A stretch of DNA of 38,128 bases from Klebsiella pneumoniae (GTDB lineage: Bacteria > Pseudomonadota > Gammaproteobacteria > Eutrophobiales > Eutrophobiaceae): positions 1 to 38,128 of the forward strand of contig CAMBTO010000013.1 of the NCBI GenBank assembly GCA_945870865.1. The letters run 5' to 3'. The translations under genes and the position numbers were made by a program. The notes under the pieces are model-generated. The model was not told the DNA's origin, made no database searches, and saw only the letters and a list, made by a program, of their open reading frames with translations. Below are positions 26,958 through 35,333 of the stretch, one piece after another. Every line of letters starts with the position of its first letter. Positions within the stretch are counted from its first letter, which is position 1.

Positions 26958-28269
26958 TTGTAACCCTCCCGATTGAGTGGACCTGCCAGGTCTCGATACC
27001 ATTATAGGATGCGCCCTGGGGGGAGTATTTTTCCAGCCATTCATGCGTTGGTTGCTTGAAGCCCTGGTCATCCCAGGCACGGCTGGTCAATTTCACGTCT
27101 TCGCCTTTCCAGGTCCACGGGTAGGTGAACATGGTCGCCATTTTTGGTAACACCGGTTCGTGCAGACGTGCCAGATTCCACGTTGCGCCACTATCGGTGC
27201 TGATTTCGACACCCGCGATCTTGCCGTATCCCGAATAGGCCATGCCGCGCAGTTCACGGGGTGGTGGCGTCTCGGTCAGATTCATGCCACCGGACGGTGT
27301 GATGATATGTGAACGCACGCCACACTGGACCGAATACTGAAGTGTGCTCCCATCGGGTAGATGATCGGCGTAGCGCGAGGTCTCCTCCCGCATCTGGAAC
27401 ATGCTGTTCGAAAACTGGATGCGGCGGATCCATTTGTTGCTGGTATTGCCCTCATAACCCGGCAGGAGCAGACGCACCGGGTAACCGTTCTCGGGCCGCA
27501 CCGGTTCGCCGTTCTGGCCATACATCAGGTAGGCGTCATTCCAGAGCTTGTTGATGTCAATACTGCGCGCCAGGCCTGCGGCGTCGTAGGATTCGACCAG
27601 TGCCCAGGTGGACTCGGGTTTTACATTGACGAGTTCCATGATGGTACGCAGAGGCACGCCGACCCATTCGCACGCGCTTGAGCGGCCGAGTGAATCGAAT
27701 ATGGTTGAGTCCGGGTTCACCTTGCCTTTGCTGGGTGCCTGGCCATTGCCCTGGCATTCCCAGTAAAAGAAGTGCTTTTCTGCGCCGAGGCGCATGATGT
27801 CCTCAAGTGTGAAGACCATCGGACGCTCAACCATGCCATGCACGAGCAGGCGGTATTTCGCGGGGTCAATCAGCGGGATACCGGCATGGTGGCGCTCGAA
27901 GCACAGGTCAGACGGCGTCACGGTGCCGATAATTTTGGTCCAGTCGGTACTCGATCCGGTCGCATATATCCGCGTACCACTGACTTCCAGCGTACGTTTG
28001 AGTTTAACGAACGGGGATCTCCGACCTACCTCGGACGGGGCGGCACCTGCCTGTGACCAGGGCTTGTCGGTATTATTGTTTACGTAGGTATCGGGGGTCG
28101 GTTGCGGAAAAAGATTGTCATGACTGTATTGTTGGGCAAGTGCTGACCGGCTCGCAGCCCAGCCAACGACAGCGCCGGCGCCACTGAGCAACTGCCGCCG
28201 GCTGATGCGATGTTTTTTCTCGTCCGACGCACGAAAAAAATCCAAATCGGTGTCTGAATCTTTAGCCAC
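26944..28269 (-). CDS. Tat-exported molybdopterin sulfite dehydrogenase/oxidase subunit (SorA/SoxC-like)
   Basis: This 441-residue enzyme would oxidise sulfite to sulfate in the periplasm. The Tat motif is SRRQLLSGAG (residues 23-32). The oxidoreductase molybdopterin domain follows: LCFERHHAGIPLIDP, FFYWECQGNG (Cys172), and RSSACEWVGVPLRTIM, where Cys200 is the probable molybdenum ligand. The dimerisation domain starts near SGYGKIAGVEISTDSGATWN. The match is to the SoxC/sulfite oxidase superfamily; no other sox genes are nearby, so it probably acts as a stand-alone sulfite dehydrogenase with the overlapping cytochrome. It is divergent from the second amidohydrolase; the 153-base gap should hold both promoters. 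Confidence 0.88.
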   Translation of the reverse strand: MAKDSDTDLDFFRASDEKKHRISRRQLLSGAGAVVGWAASRSALAQQYSHDNLFPQPTPDTYVNNNTDKPWSQAGAAPSEVGRRSPFVKLKRTLEVSGTRIYATGSSTDWTKIIGTVTPSDLCFERHHAGIPLIDPAKYRLLVHGMVERPMVFTLEDIMRLGAEKHFFYWECQGNGQAPSKGKVNPDSTIFDSLGRSSACEWVGVPLRTIMELVNVKPESTWALVESYDAAGLARSIDINKLWNDAYLMYGQNGEPVRPENGYPVRLLLPGYEGNTSNKWIRRIQFSNSMFQMREETSRYADHLPDGSTLQYSVQCGVRSHIITPSGGMNLTETPPPRELRGMAYSGYGKIAGVEISTDSGATWNLARLHEPVLPKMATMFTYPWTWKGEDVKLTSRAWDDQGFKQPTHEWLEKYSPQGASYNGIETWQVHSIGRVTSVWS

Positions 28270-28370
28270 GCAATGCCTCCTTGTTTGTGGTCAAGAGTAA
28301 CAAATCAAACGGGTTTGTGTCGATAGAATATCGTTTCATTGCATCACACCGGAGTGTTGGTTTGCTACAA

Positions 28371-28376
28371 TATAAT
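28371..28376 (+). promoter_or_regulatory. Possible -10 box for the second amidohydrolase
   Basis: TATAAT occurs 30 bases before the upstream mini-ORF. No convincing -35 hexamer lies 16-18 bases upstream, so an activator or an extended -10 would be needed. It is weak support only. Confidence 0.3.
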
Positions 28377-28405
28377 CCAGTAAATCAATTGTTGAGGTGG
28401 GAATA

Positions 28406-28426
28406 ATGGAGATTGTTACTGGATGA
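28406..28426 (+). other. Six-codon leader ORF overlapping the second amidohydrolase start
   Basis: The strong ribosome site GAGGTGG (28394-28400) is placed for ATG 28406, which opens a six-codon frame (MEIVTG). Its TGA overlaps the ATG of the amidohydrolase (ATGA at 28423-28426). The large gene has no comparable ribosome site of its own. Translation coupling through this short leader is plausible but unproven. Confidence 0.4.
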
Positions 28427-30072
28427 AACACCAAGCCTGGATCGTAGTATCAATGACTCTTGCGCTGGTAGTGCTTTGTGCGCGAACCAGCCTCGCGCAG
28501 CAGCCCGCGCCCGATATTATTCTGAACAATGGCAAAATTATCACGGTAGACGCCCGGTTTTCGATTGCGCAAGCCGTTGCGGTACGCGGTGAGCACATCA
28601 TCGCCGTCGGCACGAATAAGGAGATAGTCGCACTCGCCGGCCCGGACACCCGGATTATCGATCTGAAGGGACGATCCGTCATCCCCGGTCTGATCGACAA
28701 CCACGGCCATGTCATGGAGGAGGGTCCGATCTGGCAGCTGGAGTTACGACTGGACGGGATCGAGACGCGTGCCGAGGCATTGCAGATGATACGTGAACAC
28801 GCAAAGACACTGGGGCCGGGAGCATGGGTGTTTACACTGGGTGGTTTTTCAACCGACCAGTTCACAGACAATCAGGCTGATTTCAGCCGCGATGAACTCG
28901 ATGCGGTGGCGCCGAAGAATCCTGTGCTGCTGCAGGTAACGCGCGATAACACCTACCTGAACAGCCTTGCCATCACCGCCGCCGGGCTGGAACAGGTGGA
29001 CGCGCCGTGGGTCGTGCGCAATGAGGCCGGTCGACCTACCGGCGTTATCGAAGCGGATGGCATCGGTGTTGTAGCCGATGTGCGTCCTCCGCCTCCGCCG
29101 GAGATCTTTGAAGCAAGCAGCATGGCGATGATCGATGACATGAACCGGGCAGGCCTGACGACGGTTGGCGGGCCTTGTCCTGCAGAATACATCGACCGCT
29201 TTCGTGCCTGGGGCGATGAAGGTCGCCTCAATCTAAGGTTCTTCTGTTTCTCACGGGCCGAGTTATCCAATACGACGGATAAGGTGGACGAATTGCTGTT
29301 GCAGATTGCGACCTTGAGACCGTTCCAGTGGGGCAACTGGGTGGACCTGACCGCCTACGGCGAAACTGTCTACCGACCTTTGCATGACAGTATGCTCGCA
29401 ACAAGCACCAGCCCGACAGTGGAAGAACTGCATCAGTGGCGCCGGATTGCAACCGAGGTTGCCCGCGCCGGTCTCCCCTTACATGTGCACGCCACCGTGG
29501 AAAACACGATCACCACATTCCTTGATCAGATTGAACAGGTGAACCTTGAATATCCGATCCGCAACCTGCGCTGGGCCCTGGCACATGTGGACCAGATCAA
29601 CGCGTCGCACCTGGAGCGGATGAAGAAGCTGGGGATGTATCTGGCAGTGCATACGCGACCTGTCGTGATGGGCGGGATCTACAAACGCGTCCATGGCGAC
29701 CGTACGCTCGACATGCCACCGCTCCAGTTGATCCAGCAAAGCGGTATCGTCTGGGGACTCGGGAGCGACGCCTTTGAGGTCAATCAATACCGGCCATTCA
29801 CCACATTATGGTGGGCGGTGACCGGGAAGATGGTTGGCGGCACCACGGTATTACGACAGACAATCAGCCGCGAGGATGCGCTGATCGCCCATACGCGGCA
29901 AAACGCGTTTCTCGTTTTCCAGGAGAACAATCTCGGCTCAATCCAGCCTGGAAAGTTTGCCGATCTCGTCGTGCTCGACCGCGACTACCTCACGATACCC
30001 GCTGATGAGATCAAGGATATCCAGCCTGTATTGACGATGGTCGGTGGCCGGATCACGATTAATAATTTATAG
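28423..30072 (+). CDS. Exported amidohydrolase, Amidohydro_3/YtcJ-like (paralogue 2)
   Basis: This 549-residue protein has a Sec signal (IVVSMTLALVVLCARTSLA then QQ). Its composite sheet ILNNGKIITVDARFSI and the metal site VIPGLIDNHGHVMEEG match those of the gene at 22025-23716, and both contain ALAGPDTR. Other sites are LPLHVHATVE, WALAHVDQINASHLERM and VWGLGSDAFEVNQYRPF, with the expected His and Asp ligands. Most of the barrel has diverged, so the substrates may differ. It would act in the periplasm on an unidentified amide, carbamate or related molecule. The start is tied to the overlapping leader ORF. Within the 160 bases after its stop no gene is seen. Confidence 0.87.
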   Translation: MKHQAWIVVSMTLALVVLCARTSLAQQPAPDIILNNGKIITVDARFSIAQAVAVRGEHIIAVGTNKEIVALAGPDTRIIDLKGRSVIPGLIDNHGHVMEEGPIWQLELRLDGIETRAEALQMIREHAKTLGPGAWVFTLGGFSTDQFTDNQADFSRDELDAVAPKNPVLLQVTRDNTYLNSLAITAAGLEQVDAPWVVRNEAGRPTGVIEADGIGVVADVRPPPPPEIFEASSMAMIDDMNRAGLTTVGGPCPAEYIDRFRAWGDEGRLNLRFFCFSRAELSNTTDKVDELLLQIATLRPFQWGNWVDLTAYGETVYRPLHDSMLATSTSPTVEELHQWRRIATEVARAGLPLHVHATVENTITTFLDQIEQVNLEYPIRNLRWALAHVDQINASHLERMKKLGMYLAVHTRPVVMGGIYKRVHGDRTLDMPPLQLIQQSGIVWGLGSDAFEVNQYRPFTTLWWAVTGKMVGGTTVLRQTISREDALIAHTRQNAFLVFQENNLGSIQPGKFADLVVLDRDYLTIPADEIKDIQPVLTMVGGRITINNL

Positions 30073-30232
30073 GCTATGTGCGGGACAGTCAGTACCGGAA
30101 CGTCGATTTATATCCGATGGTGTCCGGCTGGATCAGGCTTTCTGGATGATTGTGGTTATCTATGGGCTTGATGAACAGGGAGAGCGGAAGATTTTATTCT
30201 CCGCCCCCCGTATGCAGTTGTAAACGGTTTAT

Positions 30233-31207
30233 CTACCCGGGTACTTTCACGCTGGTGTAATACACTTTTTGACGCCCGGTTATAAAGAGTGTCTTGCCAT
30301 CGGTCCCGCCGAATGCCAGGTTGGTCAGCGCTTCAGGCATACGAATTCTGCCGAGCAGGGTACCTTCAGGAGAAATGATCCACACACCGCCAGGGCCAGT
30401 ATCATAAATATTGCCCATACTGTCTGTTCTCATGCCATCAGTTGTGCCTTCTTCAGTGTAGCCGCTCAGGTTTACAAATACCCTGCCGTTGGCAACGCTA
30501 TCATCTGCCAGCACGTCATAACGGTAAATACTCTTGTTTGAGGTATTGTTTACATAGAGTACTTTTCCGTCCGGAGACAGGGCAATGCCATTTGGCGTAT
30601 CCAGGTCCGTGATCAGGGTAGTCACCTTGCTATCCTTGATAAGATAAACTGCAGGAGGCGCTTTGCCGGTCGGATCACGTGAGTTGTCAGTAAAGAAAAT
30701 GGCGCCATTGGACTTGATTGACAGATCATTGGGCCTGTTTAGTGTTATGCCATTAAGCTGATTGGCCAGCCGGGTAAACGTACCGTCCTTTTCAATGCGA
30801 ATCACGGCATGAACCGCTGAAGAACAGAACACCAGGCGCCCCTGTGGGTCCCTGGCAGTTCCGCTGGAGGAGGAAATTCCATCTTCCATGTCAGGCAACA
30901 GCTTGTTAAAAGCGTAGGCTGTTGACAGTGGTGTATTCACTGACCATCTGGTTAGTTCCCGTTTGACCCTGTCGCTATACAGAAAGTACCCCCCATCAGG
31001 TGACGTTGCATCGGGCATCCACGTCGGACCTTCCACGGTGGGGGCAGTACCGTTAACGCCCAGATCAGCAATCATTACTACCTTTGCGTCCGCTGCAATG
31101 AGTGCGTCCAGACCCGGATCGAGCCTCTCGATAACATCCTGTGCAGATGAGACAGAAATAAATGCTGATACACACCAGGCAAATATTATTTTAAAAGTAC
31201 CTTTCAT
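30233..31207 (-). CDS. Exported SMP-30/gluconolactonase/LRE-like beta-propeller protein
   Basis: This protein has 324 residues from ATG 31207, chosen because GGGGGG lies 4-9 bases upstream; an in-frame ATG 11 codons earlier has none. It has a Sec signal (KIIFAWCVSAFISVSSAQ). The six-bladed propeller shows TVEGPTWMPDA (metal-ligand Glu), TLNRPNDLSIKSNGAIFFTD (Asn), DTPNGIALSPDGKVLYVNN and EGTTDGMRTDSMGNIYDTGP (Asp), the calcium-site pattern of SMP-30 lactonases. It would open a lactone made by an oxidative step such as that of the GMC dehydrogenase; this link is inference. A palindromic operator-like site lies 35 bases upstream. Confidence 0.83.
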   Translation of the reverse strand: MKGTFKIIFAWCVSAFISVSSAQDVIERLDPGLDALIAADAKVVMIADLGVNGTAPTVEGPTWMPDATSPDGGYFLYSDRVKRELTRWSVNTPLSTAYAFNKLLPDMEDGISSSSGTARDPQGRLVFCSSAVHAVIRIEKDGTFTRLANQLNGITLNRPNDLSIKSNGAIFFTDNSRDPTGKAPPAVYLIKDSKVTTLITDLDTPNGIALSPDGKVLYVNNTSNKSIYRYDVLADDSVANGRVFVNLSGYTEEGTTDGMRTDSMGNIYDTGPGGVWIISPEGTLLGRIRMPEALTNLAFGGTDGKTLFITGRQKVYYTSVKVPG

Positions 31208-31241
31208 AGACCCCCCGTAGTGATTGAGAACAGTGAACATG

Positions 31242-31262
31242 TTACAAATTGTAATATTACAA
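31242..31262 (-). promoter_or_regulatory. Overlapping palindromes upstream of the SMP-30-like gene
   Basis: TTACAAATTGTAA (31242-31254) and TTGTAATATTACAA (31249-31262) are two perfect inverted repeats that overlap by 6 bases. They end 34 bases before the start codon of the minus-strand gene, the normal place for a repressor site. They resemble the operators of TetR- or MarR-type regulators in general form. No regulator gene is near. Confidence 0.5.
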
Positions 31263-31425
31263 CACTAATGACGGCTTCGATAGATCGCATAAACAGGGAC
31301 AGACCACGGTTTCTGGTAATCGGCCTGTTGCGTGAGGATGTTCGGAACAGAAGGGTAAAGCCAAACGAGACGGGCATGCTGTAGTACCTAGGCAACCATC
31401 AGATCAATGTAATGGCACTTTATCT

Positions 31426-31457
31426 GACTGGATTCCGGACAATCGCTTCGGAATGAC
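31426..31457. repeat. Dispersed GACTGGATT hairpin unit in the 31241-31547 gap
   Basis: GACTGGATTCCGG is followed by ATTCCG (31432-31437) pairing with CGGAAT (31449-31454) and then GACGTC. It is the same kind of unit as at 24330-24355. The rest of the gap 31263-31547 shows no gene. Confidence 0.5.
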
Positions 31458-31547
31458 GTCGGTGAGCATCGTTGCATGCTTGTGGGTATGTCTACAAATA
31501 TCCACCCACGTATTTTATTACCAACCTGATATTGTGGTATTGACGAC

Positions 31548-32702
31548 TCAATTTGTATTCTTGTATTTCTCGTAGAATTCCAGAAATTTAAATACAACCT
31601 CATTCGCCTTTTTGGGTTCGGCATTGGTTAAAAAGGCCATACCTATCTGTGATTCGCGGTTCAGGACTATCTCGGAGCGGAAACCCTTCACCCCTCCACT
31701 GTGATGGACGACATTCTTGTAATTTCCATAATCAAATATTCGCCATCCCAGTCCGTAATGCACATTGCCTATCGATTCCTTTTGACCGTAATGTGCCTGC
31801 GAGGGGCTCGTTTTCACAACACGCGTATGCAGGGCAGCCAGTGTCGTCTCGGGGAACACGTCGGGCATGTGACCTAACTGGGCGAATATCCACTGACCCA
31901 TATCAAGAATACTGGCATTCACGCCAGCGGCAGGTGCCACATCGTAGTAGCCTTGTGTTACTTCGACCGGTACCCACTTGTTATTCCGCTTCACATGGGG
32001 AACGGCATGATTGGGTGCAGACACAAAAGACTGAAGACCATACGAGGCGTTATTCATATACAAAGGCGCAAAGATATTGCGGGCAACATAATCCTCGTAA
32101 GAGATTCCAGTATAGGATTTAACGATGTCGGCGGTCAGACTGAAGACCAGATTCTGGTAGCCGTAACAGGTCCCGGGTGGACAGACAAAGTCTACGTCTT
32201 GTAAACGTTTCAGGATCTGGTTATAGGGGACATTCTCATCCAGCAGATTGGTATAGGCATGAGCGACCAGACCTGAGGTGTGTGACAACAAATGTTTCAA
32301 GGTAATTTGCCGGCCGTAGGTCGCGTTCTTGAATTTTATATAATTGAGCCGGGGTTGGATCGGGGTATCCCAACTCACTACACCATCCTTGACCAGTAAG
32401 GCGATAGCGGATGATGCAAAGGTCTTGGACACCGATGCCAGACGAAAAACAGTGTCCGGTGCCACCGCTTGTTTGGACCCGACTTCTCTGACACCATAGG
32501 CCTTTACCAGTTGTACCTTGCCGTTCGCGACGACGATCAGCGCGGCACCGGGGACAGCCGACGCGAAGTTCTCGGTAACATATTTATCCAGTTCGATAGC
32601 GTAGTCAGGAACATTTTTATCAATGTCAGCGGCATGACTGTTCATCGTCATGATCCCGAGACACATTGTTATGGCAGCTATGGCTGACCGGTATGTTTTC
32701 AT
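31548..32702 (-). CDS. Exported serine hydrolase of the class C beta-lactamase fold
   Basis: This protein has 384 residues from ATG 32702, chosen for GGGGA 8-12 bases upstream; the in-frame start at 32768 has no ribosome site. It has a Sec signal (AIAAITMCLGIMTMNSHA). The S-x-x-K site is RLASVSKTF (Ser90, Lys93), the Y-x-N site is GYQN (Tyr182, Asn184), and the third motif is HHSGGVKG (HSG in place of KTG). HSG is usual for esterases and D-aminopeptidase-like members, so beta-lactam resistance is not the likely role. It could hydrolyse an ester or amide of the island's substrate. A GGGGTCGGAGACAA repeat lies 22 bases before the ATG. Confidence 0.83.
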   Translation of the reverse strand: MKTYRSAIAAITMCLGIMTMNSHAADIDKNVPDYAIELDKYVTENFASAVPGAALIVVANGKVQLVKAYGVREVGSKQAVAPDTVFRLASVSKTFASSAIALLVKDGVVSWDTPIQPRLNYIKFKNATYGRQITLKHLLSHTSGLVAHAYTNLLDENVPYNQILKRLQDVDFVCPPGTCYGYQNLVFSLTADIVKSYTGISYEDYVARNIFAPLYMNNASYGLQSFVSAPNHAVPHVKRNNKWVPVEVTQGYYDVAPAAGVNASILDMGQWIFAQLGHMPDVFPETTLAALHTRVVKTSPSQAHYGQKESIGNVHYGLGWRIFDYGNYKNVVHHSGGVKGFRSEIVLNRESQIGMAFLTNAEPKKANEVVFKFLEFYEKYKNTN

Positions 32703-32723
32703 GTTTAAATCCCCACAAATTAA

Positions 32724-32738
32724 TGGGGTCGGAGACAA
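32724..32738. repeat. GGGGTCGGAGACAA repeat copy in the leader of the beta-lactamase-fold gene
   Basis: The first 14 bases match the left arm at 16902 exactly. It lies 22 bases upstream of the start at 32702 (minus strand). No paired right arm is present, so it is a half copy, in the same orientation as the next copy. Confidence 0.6.
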
Positions 32739-32804
32739 CACAGTATGGTTATCACGACACCGCCTCATTTTTATTCTCTGTTGCCTTGCATTCTAGATGT
32801 AAAA

Positions 32805-32827
32805 GGGGCCGGAGACAAAGGAGAATA
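32805..32827. repeat. GGGGCCGGAGACAAA repeat copy that supplies the ribosome site of the lipoprotein gene
   Basis: It matches the left arm with one change (T to C), followed by GGAGAATA. The canonical continuation at 16932 (opposite strand) is TGAGAAT; here a T-to-G change makes GGAG, which sits 8 bases before the TTG start at 32832. Confidence 0.6.
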
Positions 32828-32831
32828 GTCC

Positions 32832-33737
32832 TTGTTATCAAGAAAATCCGCATGGTCCACGCTGTTACTTCCCTTGTTGATCAGCGGTTGTGCAAGTATG
32901 AGTCAGTTCTCTTCCAGTGATATACATTTCGGCTCCCGTCAAAATCTCGGATTAATTGAATATGATCCGATACGCGAGGCCTCGGGTATTGTGGCAAGCC
33001 ATGATAATGCCAACGTATTGTGGACTCATAATGATTCCGGTATCCCGGCGCTATATGCCGTGAATACACGCGGTGAACATCTGGGTGTATATATTCTGGA
33101 CGGCTGTGACTATAGCGACTGGGAGGATATCACGCTTGCAGAGGGTGCAGGACAGGAGCGTGATTATATCTATGTAGGTGCCATCGGCGATAACAAACGT
33201 CAGTACAAGACGCGCAGTATTTGTCGAATAACGGAACCACGGGTAGATGAAGATCAGGAACTGGTCACTCAGCATATAAACAATGTTGAGGTTATGAACT
33301 ACCGGTACCCCGAGGGCAGCCATGATGCAGAAACACTGGTGGCGGATCCACTCTCAGGTGCGCTTTACTTAATAACCAAACGTGTCACACCGGCAATTGT
33401 CTATCGCTTGCCCCTGGCTTTTCCGGAGCAGAGGCTGATTACGGCAGAGCCGGTAGCAGAGCTACCCTGGAAATACATCGTGGGTGGTGATATCTCACGG
33501 TCTGGCGAGGAAGTTCTGGTCAAGACATACACTGCCATTTATTACTGGCACAGGTTGCCCGGTGCATCACTTCAGGAAACATTCAGTCAACGACCTGAAA
33601 CTGTACCTTATATATGGGAACCAGGCGGCGAAGCGGTAGCGTGGGATGCTTCGGGCAAGGGATATTACACGGTCAGCGAGGAAAATCTGGGGCTGCCAGC
33701 CCGACTGTATTTTTATCCGCGATTACCTGGGAAATAG
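32832..33737 (+). CDS. Lipoprotein with a probable beta-propeller fold, function unknown
   Basis: This is a 301-residue protein with a TTG start. The lipobox LLLPLLISGC places it as a lipoprotein with Cys at about residue 20. I do not recognise a named family. Repeated blade-like segments are visible: REASGIVASHDNANVLWTHN, SGIPALYAVNTRGEHLGVYI, DYSDWEDITLAEG, DYIYVGAIGDN, HDAETLVADPLSGALYLITK and PGGEAVAWDASGKGYYTVSE. This pattern of EASGI, DWEDI and DAETL is seen in uncharacterised extracellular propeller proteins. GGAG lies 8 bases upstream. There is no other in-frame start before the lipobox. It is oriented away from the beta-lactamase-fold gene, with 129 bases between start codons. Confidence 0.65.
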   Translation: MLSRKSAWSTLLLPLLISGCASMSQFSSSDIHFGSRQNLGLIEYDPIREASGIVASHDNANVLWTHNDSGIPALYAVNTRGEHLGVYILDGCDYSDWEDITLAEGAGQERDYIYVGAIGDNKRQYKTRSICRITEPRVDEDQELVTQHINNVEVMNYRYPEGSHDAETLVADPLSGALYLITKRVTPAIVYRLPLAFPEQRLITAEPVAELPWKYIVGGDISRSGEEVLVKTYTAIYYWHRLPGASLQETFSQRPETVPYIWEPGGEAVAWDASGKGYYTVSEENLGLPARLYFYPRLPGK

Positions 33738-33826
33738 TGTTGATTACGGCCGCGGTTTATTGCACATTTGACCTTATCCGTATGTCGGTTGGTCTACACT
33801 TGTAAATAAAAGGGGAGGGGAACACG

Positions 33827-35323
33827 ATGTCCAGGTACCAAATACCACGACGGGATTTCCTGAAGGCCTGGGGTTCGGGCGCACTGGCAGTTGCACTGCC
33901 GACAATTGCTCTCTCTGAAGTAAGGGGACCGTCTGTGACGGGCAAAAGTGAAACAACCGTGGCCGAGGACATGGGGAAATGGATAGCCGCGCTACGCTAT
34001 GAAGACCTGCCCACGGCGGCTGTTGAAAAGGCCAAACGGGTTATCCTCGATACGGTCGGATGCGCCTTTGGGGGGCTCAATGCAGAACCGGTAAGGCTGG
34101 CACGGGAAACGGTTTTCCTGCAGGGTGGTCATCCCCAGTCAACCCTGATTGGACTCGGTCGCAAGGTTTCCGCAGACCAGGCCGCGTTCCTCAACGCAAT
34201 GGCTATTCGCTATCTCGATTTTAATGATTACACCCCACCGGGTGGACATCCCAGCAAGAATCTTGCAGCGGCACTGGCGATCGCAGAATGGAAAAACCTG
34301 AGCGGCAAAGATTTGATACTCGGTGTTTGTATCGGACACGAAGTCTTCGTCCGAATCCGGGAGGCGACGATAGGCAGTGACATGAGCGATGGCTGGGACA
34401 TCGGAACCATATTGTTAAATTATGCCTCTGCCGCACTGGCCGCCAGGCTGCTCGGGTTGGATGCAGCCGGTATAGCCAACGCGATGGCGATCGCCGGGGC
34501 ACATGGAAATACACTGGCAGAAGTCCGCCGGGGCGGGATGCTGAGTGGTGGTAGCATGACACCATCAAAAGGCACCGCCGGTCCCCTGTCGGTTCGCAAT
34601 GGCACATTTGCCGCGTTGCTGGCAGCGCAAGGCATGACCTACCCGCTCACAATTTTTGAAGGGGCGTATGGTTTCCAGAAGTATGTTACTGAAATACTGG
34701 ACGAAGACATCCTGCGCCAGCGTAGTGGGGATTTCAAGATACTATTAAGCATGACCAAGATGTGGCCTTGCCACAAATATTGTCAGGGGCCGATTGCGGC
34801 AGCTGTCGAAGTGTATGACCAGGGTGTCAGACCGGAGGACATTGAGAGTGTTACGGTATTTCTCAGTGCGATGGGAATCGAAAACCAGCAGGTTTACAAC
34901 CGGAGCGAAATCACGGTGCGGGAACATGCCGACCATAATATGCCGTATTATGTGACCAGGGCATTGCTGGACGGTAACGTAACGGATCATGATTTTGAAC
35001 CGGAACGATTCCGGGAGAGTCGTGTGCTGGATACGATGAAGCGCGTGACCTTACGCCTGAATCCGGATCTGGCTGACAGTCCGGATAACTGGGACGTTGT
35101 CAAAATTGAAGTAAAACTGCGAAACGGCAAGGTGCATAAGGCCGAGGTAATCGATCCACCCGGGTCACTGGAGAATCCTCCGACCGATACGATGCTGGTG
35201 AAGAAATTCATGGGCATGGCTGAAGATCATCTGGGCAAGGCGGGTGCGGAAAAGGCTGTTGAAACAATTCTGGAAGTGGAACAAATCTCTGACCTTGGGC
35301 GATTGATGAGTGTGCTGGGTTAG
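33827..35323 (+). CDS. MmgE/PrpD-family protein with a Tat signal
   Basis: This is a 498-residue protein of the MmgE/PrpD family, which includes 2-methylcitrate dehydratase and other hydro-lyases or isomerases. Landmarks are RVILDTVGCAFGGLNAEPVR, LNAMAIRYLDFNDYTPPGGH, ALAIAEWKNLSGKDLILGVC, LSMTKMWPCHKYCQGPIAAA and VREHADHNMPYYVTRALLDG. The N terminus PRRDFLKAWGSGALAVALP is a good twin-arginine signal, unusual for a family known mainly as cytosolic. Ribosome site GGGGAGGGG. It shows no sign of the methylcitrate cycle (no prpB, prpC), so a role in the exported pathway is more likely. The GGAGG after its stop leads into a short ORF and then the thioredoxin-like gene. Confidence 0.85.
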   Translation: MSRYQIPRRDFLKAWGSGALAVALPTIALSEVRGPSVTGKSETTVAEDMGKWIAALRYEDLPTAAVEKAKRVILDTVGCAFGGLNAEPVRLARETVFLQGGHPQSTLIGLGRKVSADQAAFLNAMAIRYLDFNDYTPPGGHPSKNLAAALAIAEWKNLSGKDLILGVCIGHEVFVRIREATIGSDMSDGWDIGTILLNYASAALAARLLGLDAAGIANAMAIAGAHGNTLAEVRRGGMLSGGSMTPSKGTAGPLSVRNGTFAALLAAQGMTYPLTIFEGAYGFQKYVTEILDEDILRQRSGDFKILLSMTKMWPCHKYCQGPIAAAVEVYDQGVRPEDIESVTVFLSAMGIENQQVYNRSEITVREHADHNMPYYVTRALLDGNVTDHDFEPERFRESRVLDTMKRVTLRLNPDLADSPDNWDVVKIEVKLRNGKVHKAEVIDPPGSLENPPTDTMLVKKFMGMAEDHLGKAGAEKAVETILEVEQISDLGRLMSVLG

Positions 35324-35333
35324 GGAGGTTCTG

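Noticed and set aside
26958-27080. ATG-initiated extension of the cytochrome c subunit
   Set aside because: It is the shadow of the sulfite dehydrogenase C terminus; GTG 26957 has a strong ribosome site and yields a signal peptide.
30073-30232. Terminator hairpin after the second amidohydrolase
   Set aside because: GCGGAAGA and TCTCCGC near 30185-30204 pair only imperfectly and lack a clear T-tract.
31548-32702. Antibiotic-resistance beta-lactamase
   Set aside because: The third motif is HSG rather than KTG, and the context is catabolic; the fold is shared by many esterases and peptidases.
33827-35323. Part of a methylcitrate cycle operon
   Set aside because: No methylcitrate synthase, methylisocitrate lyase or regulator is nearby, and the protein has an export signal.
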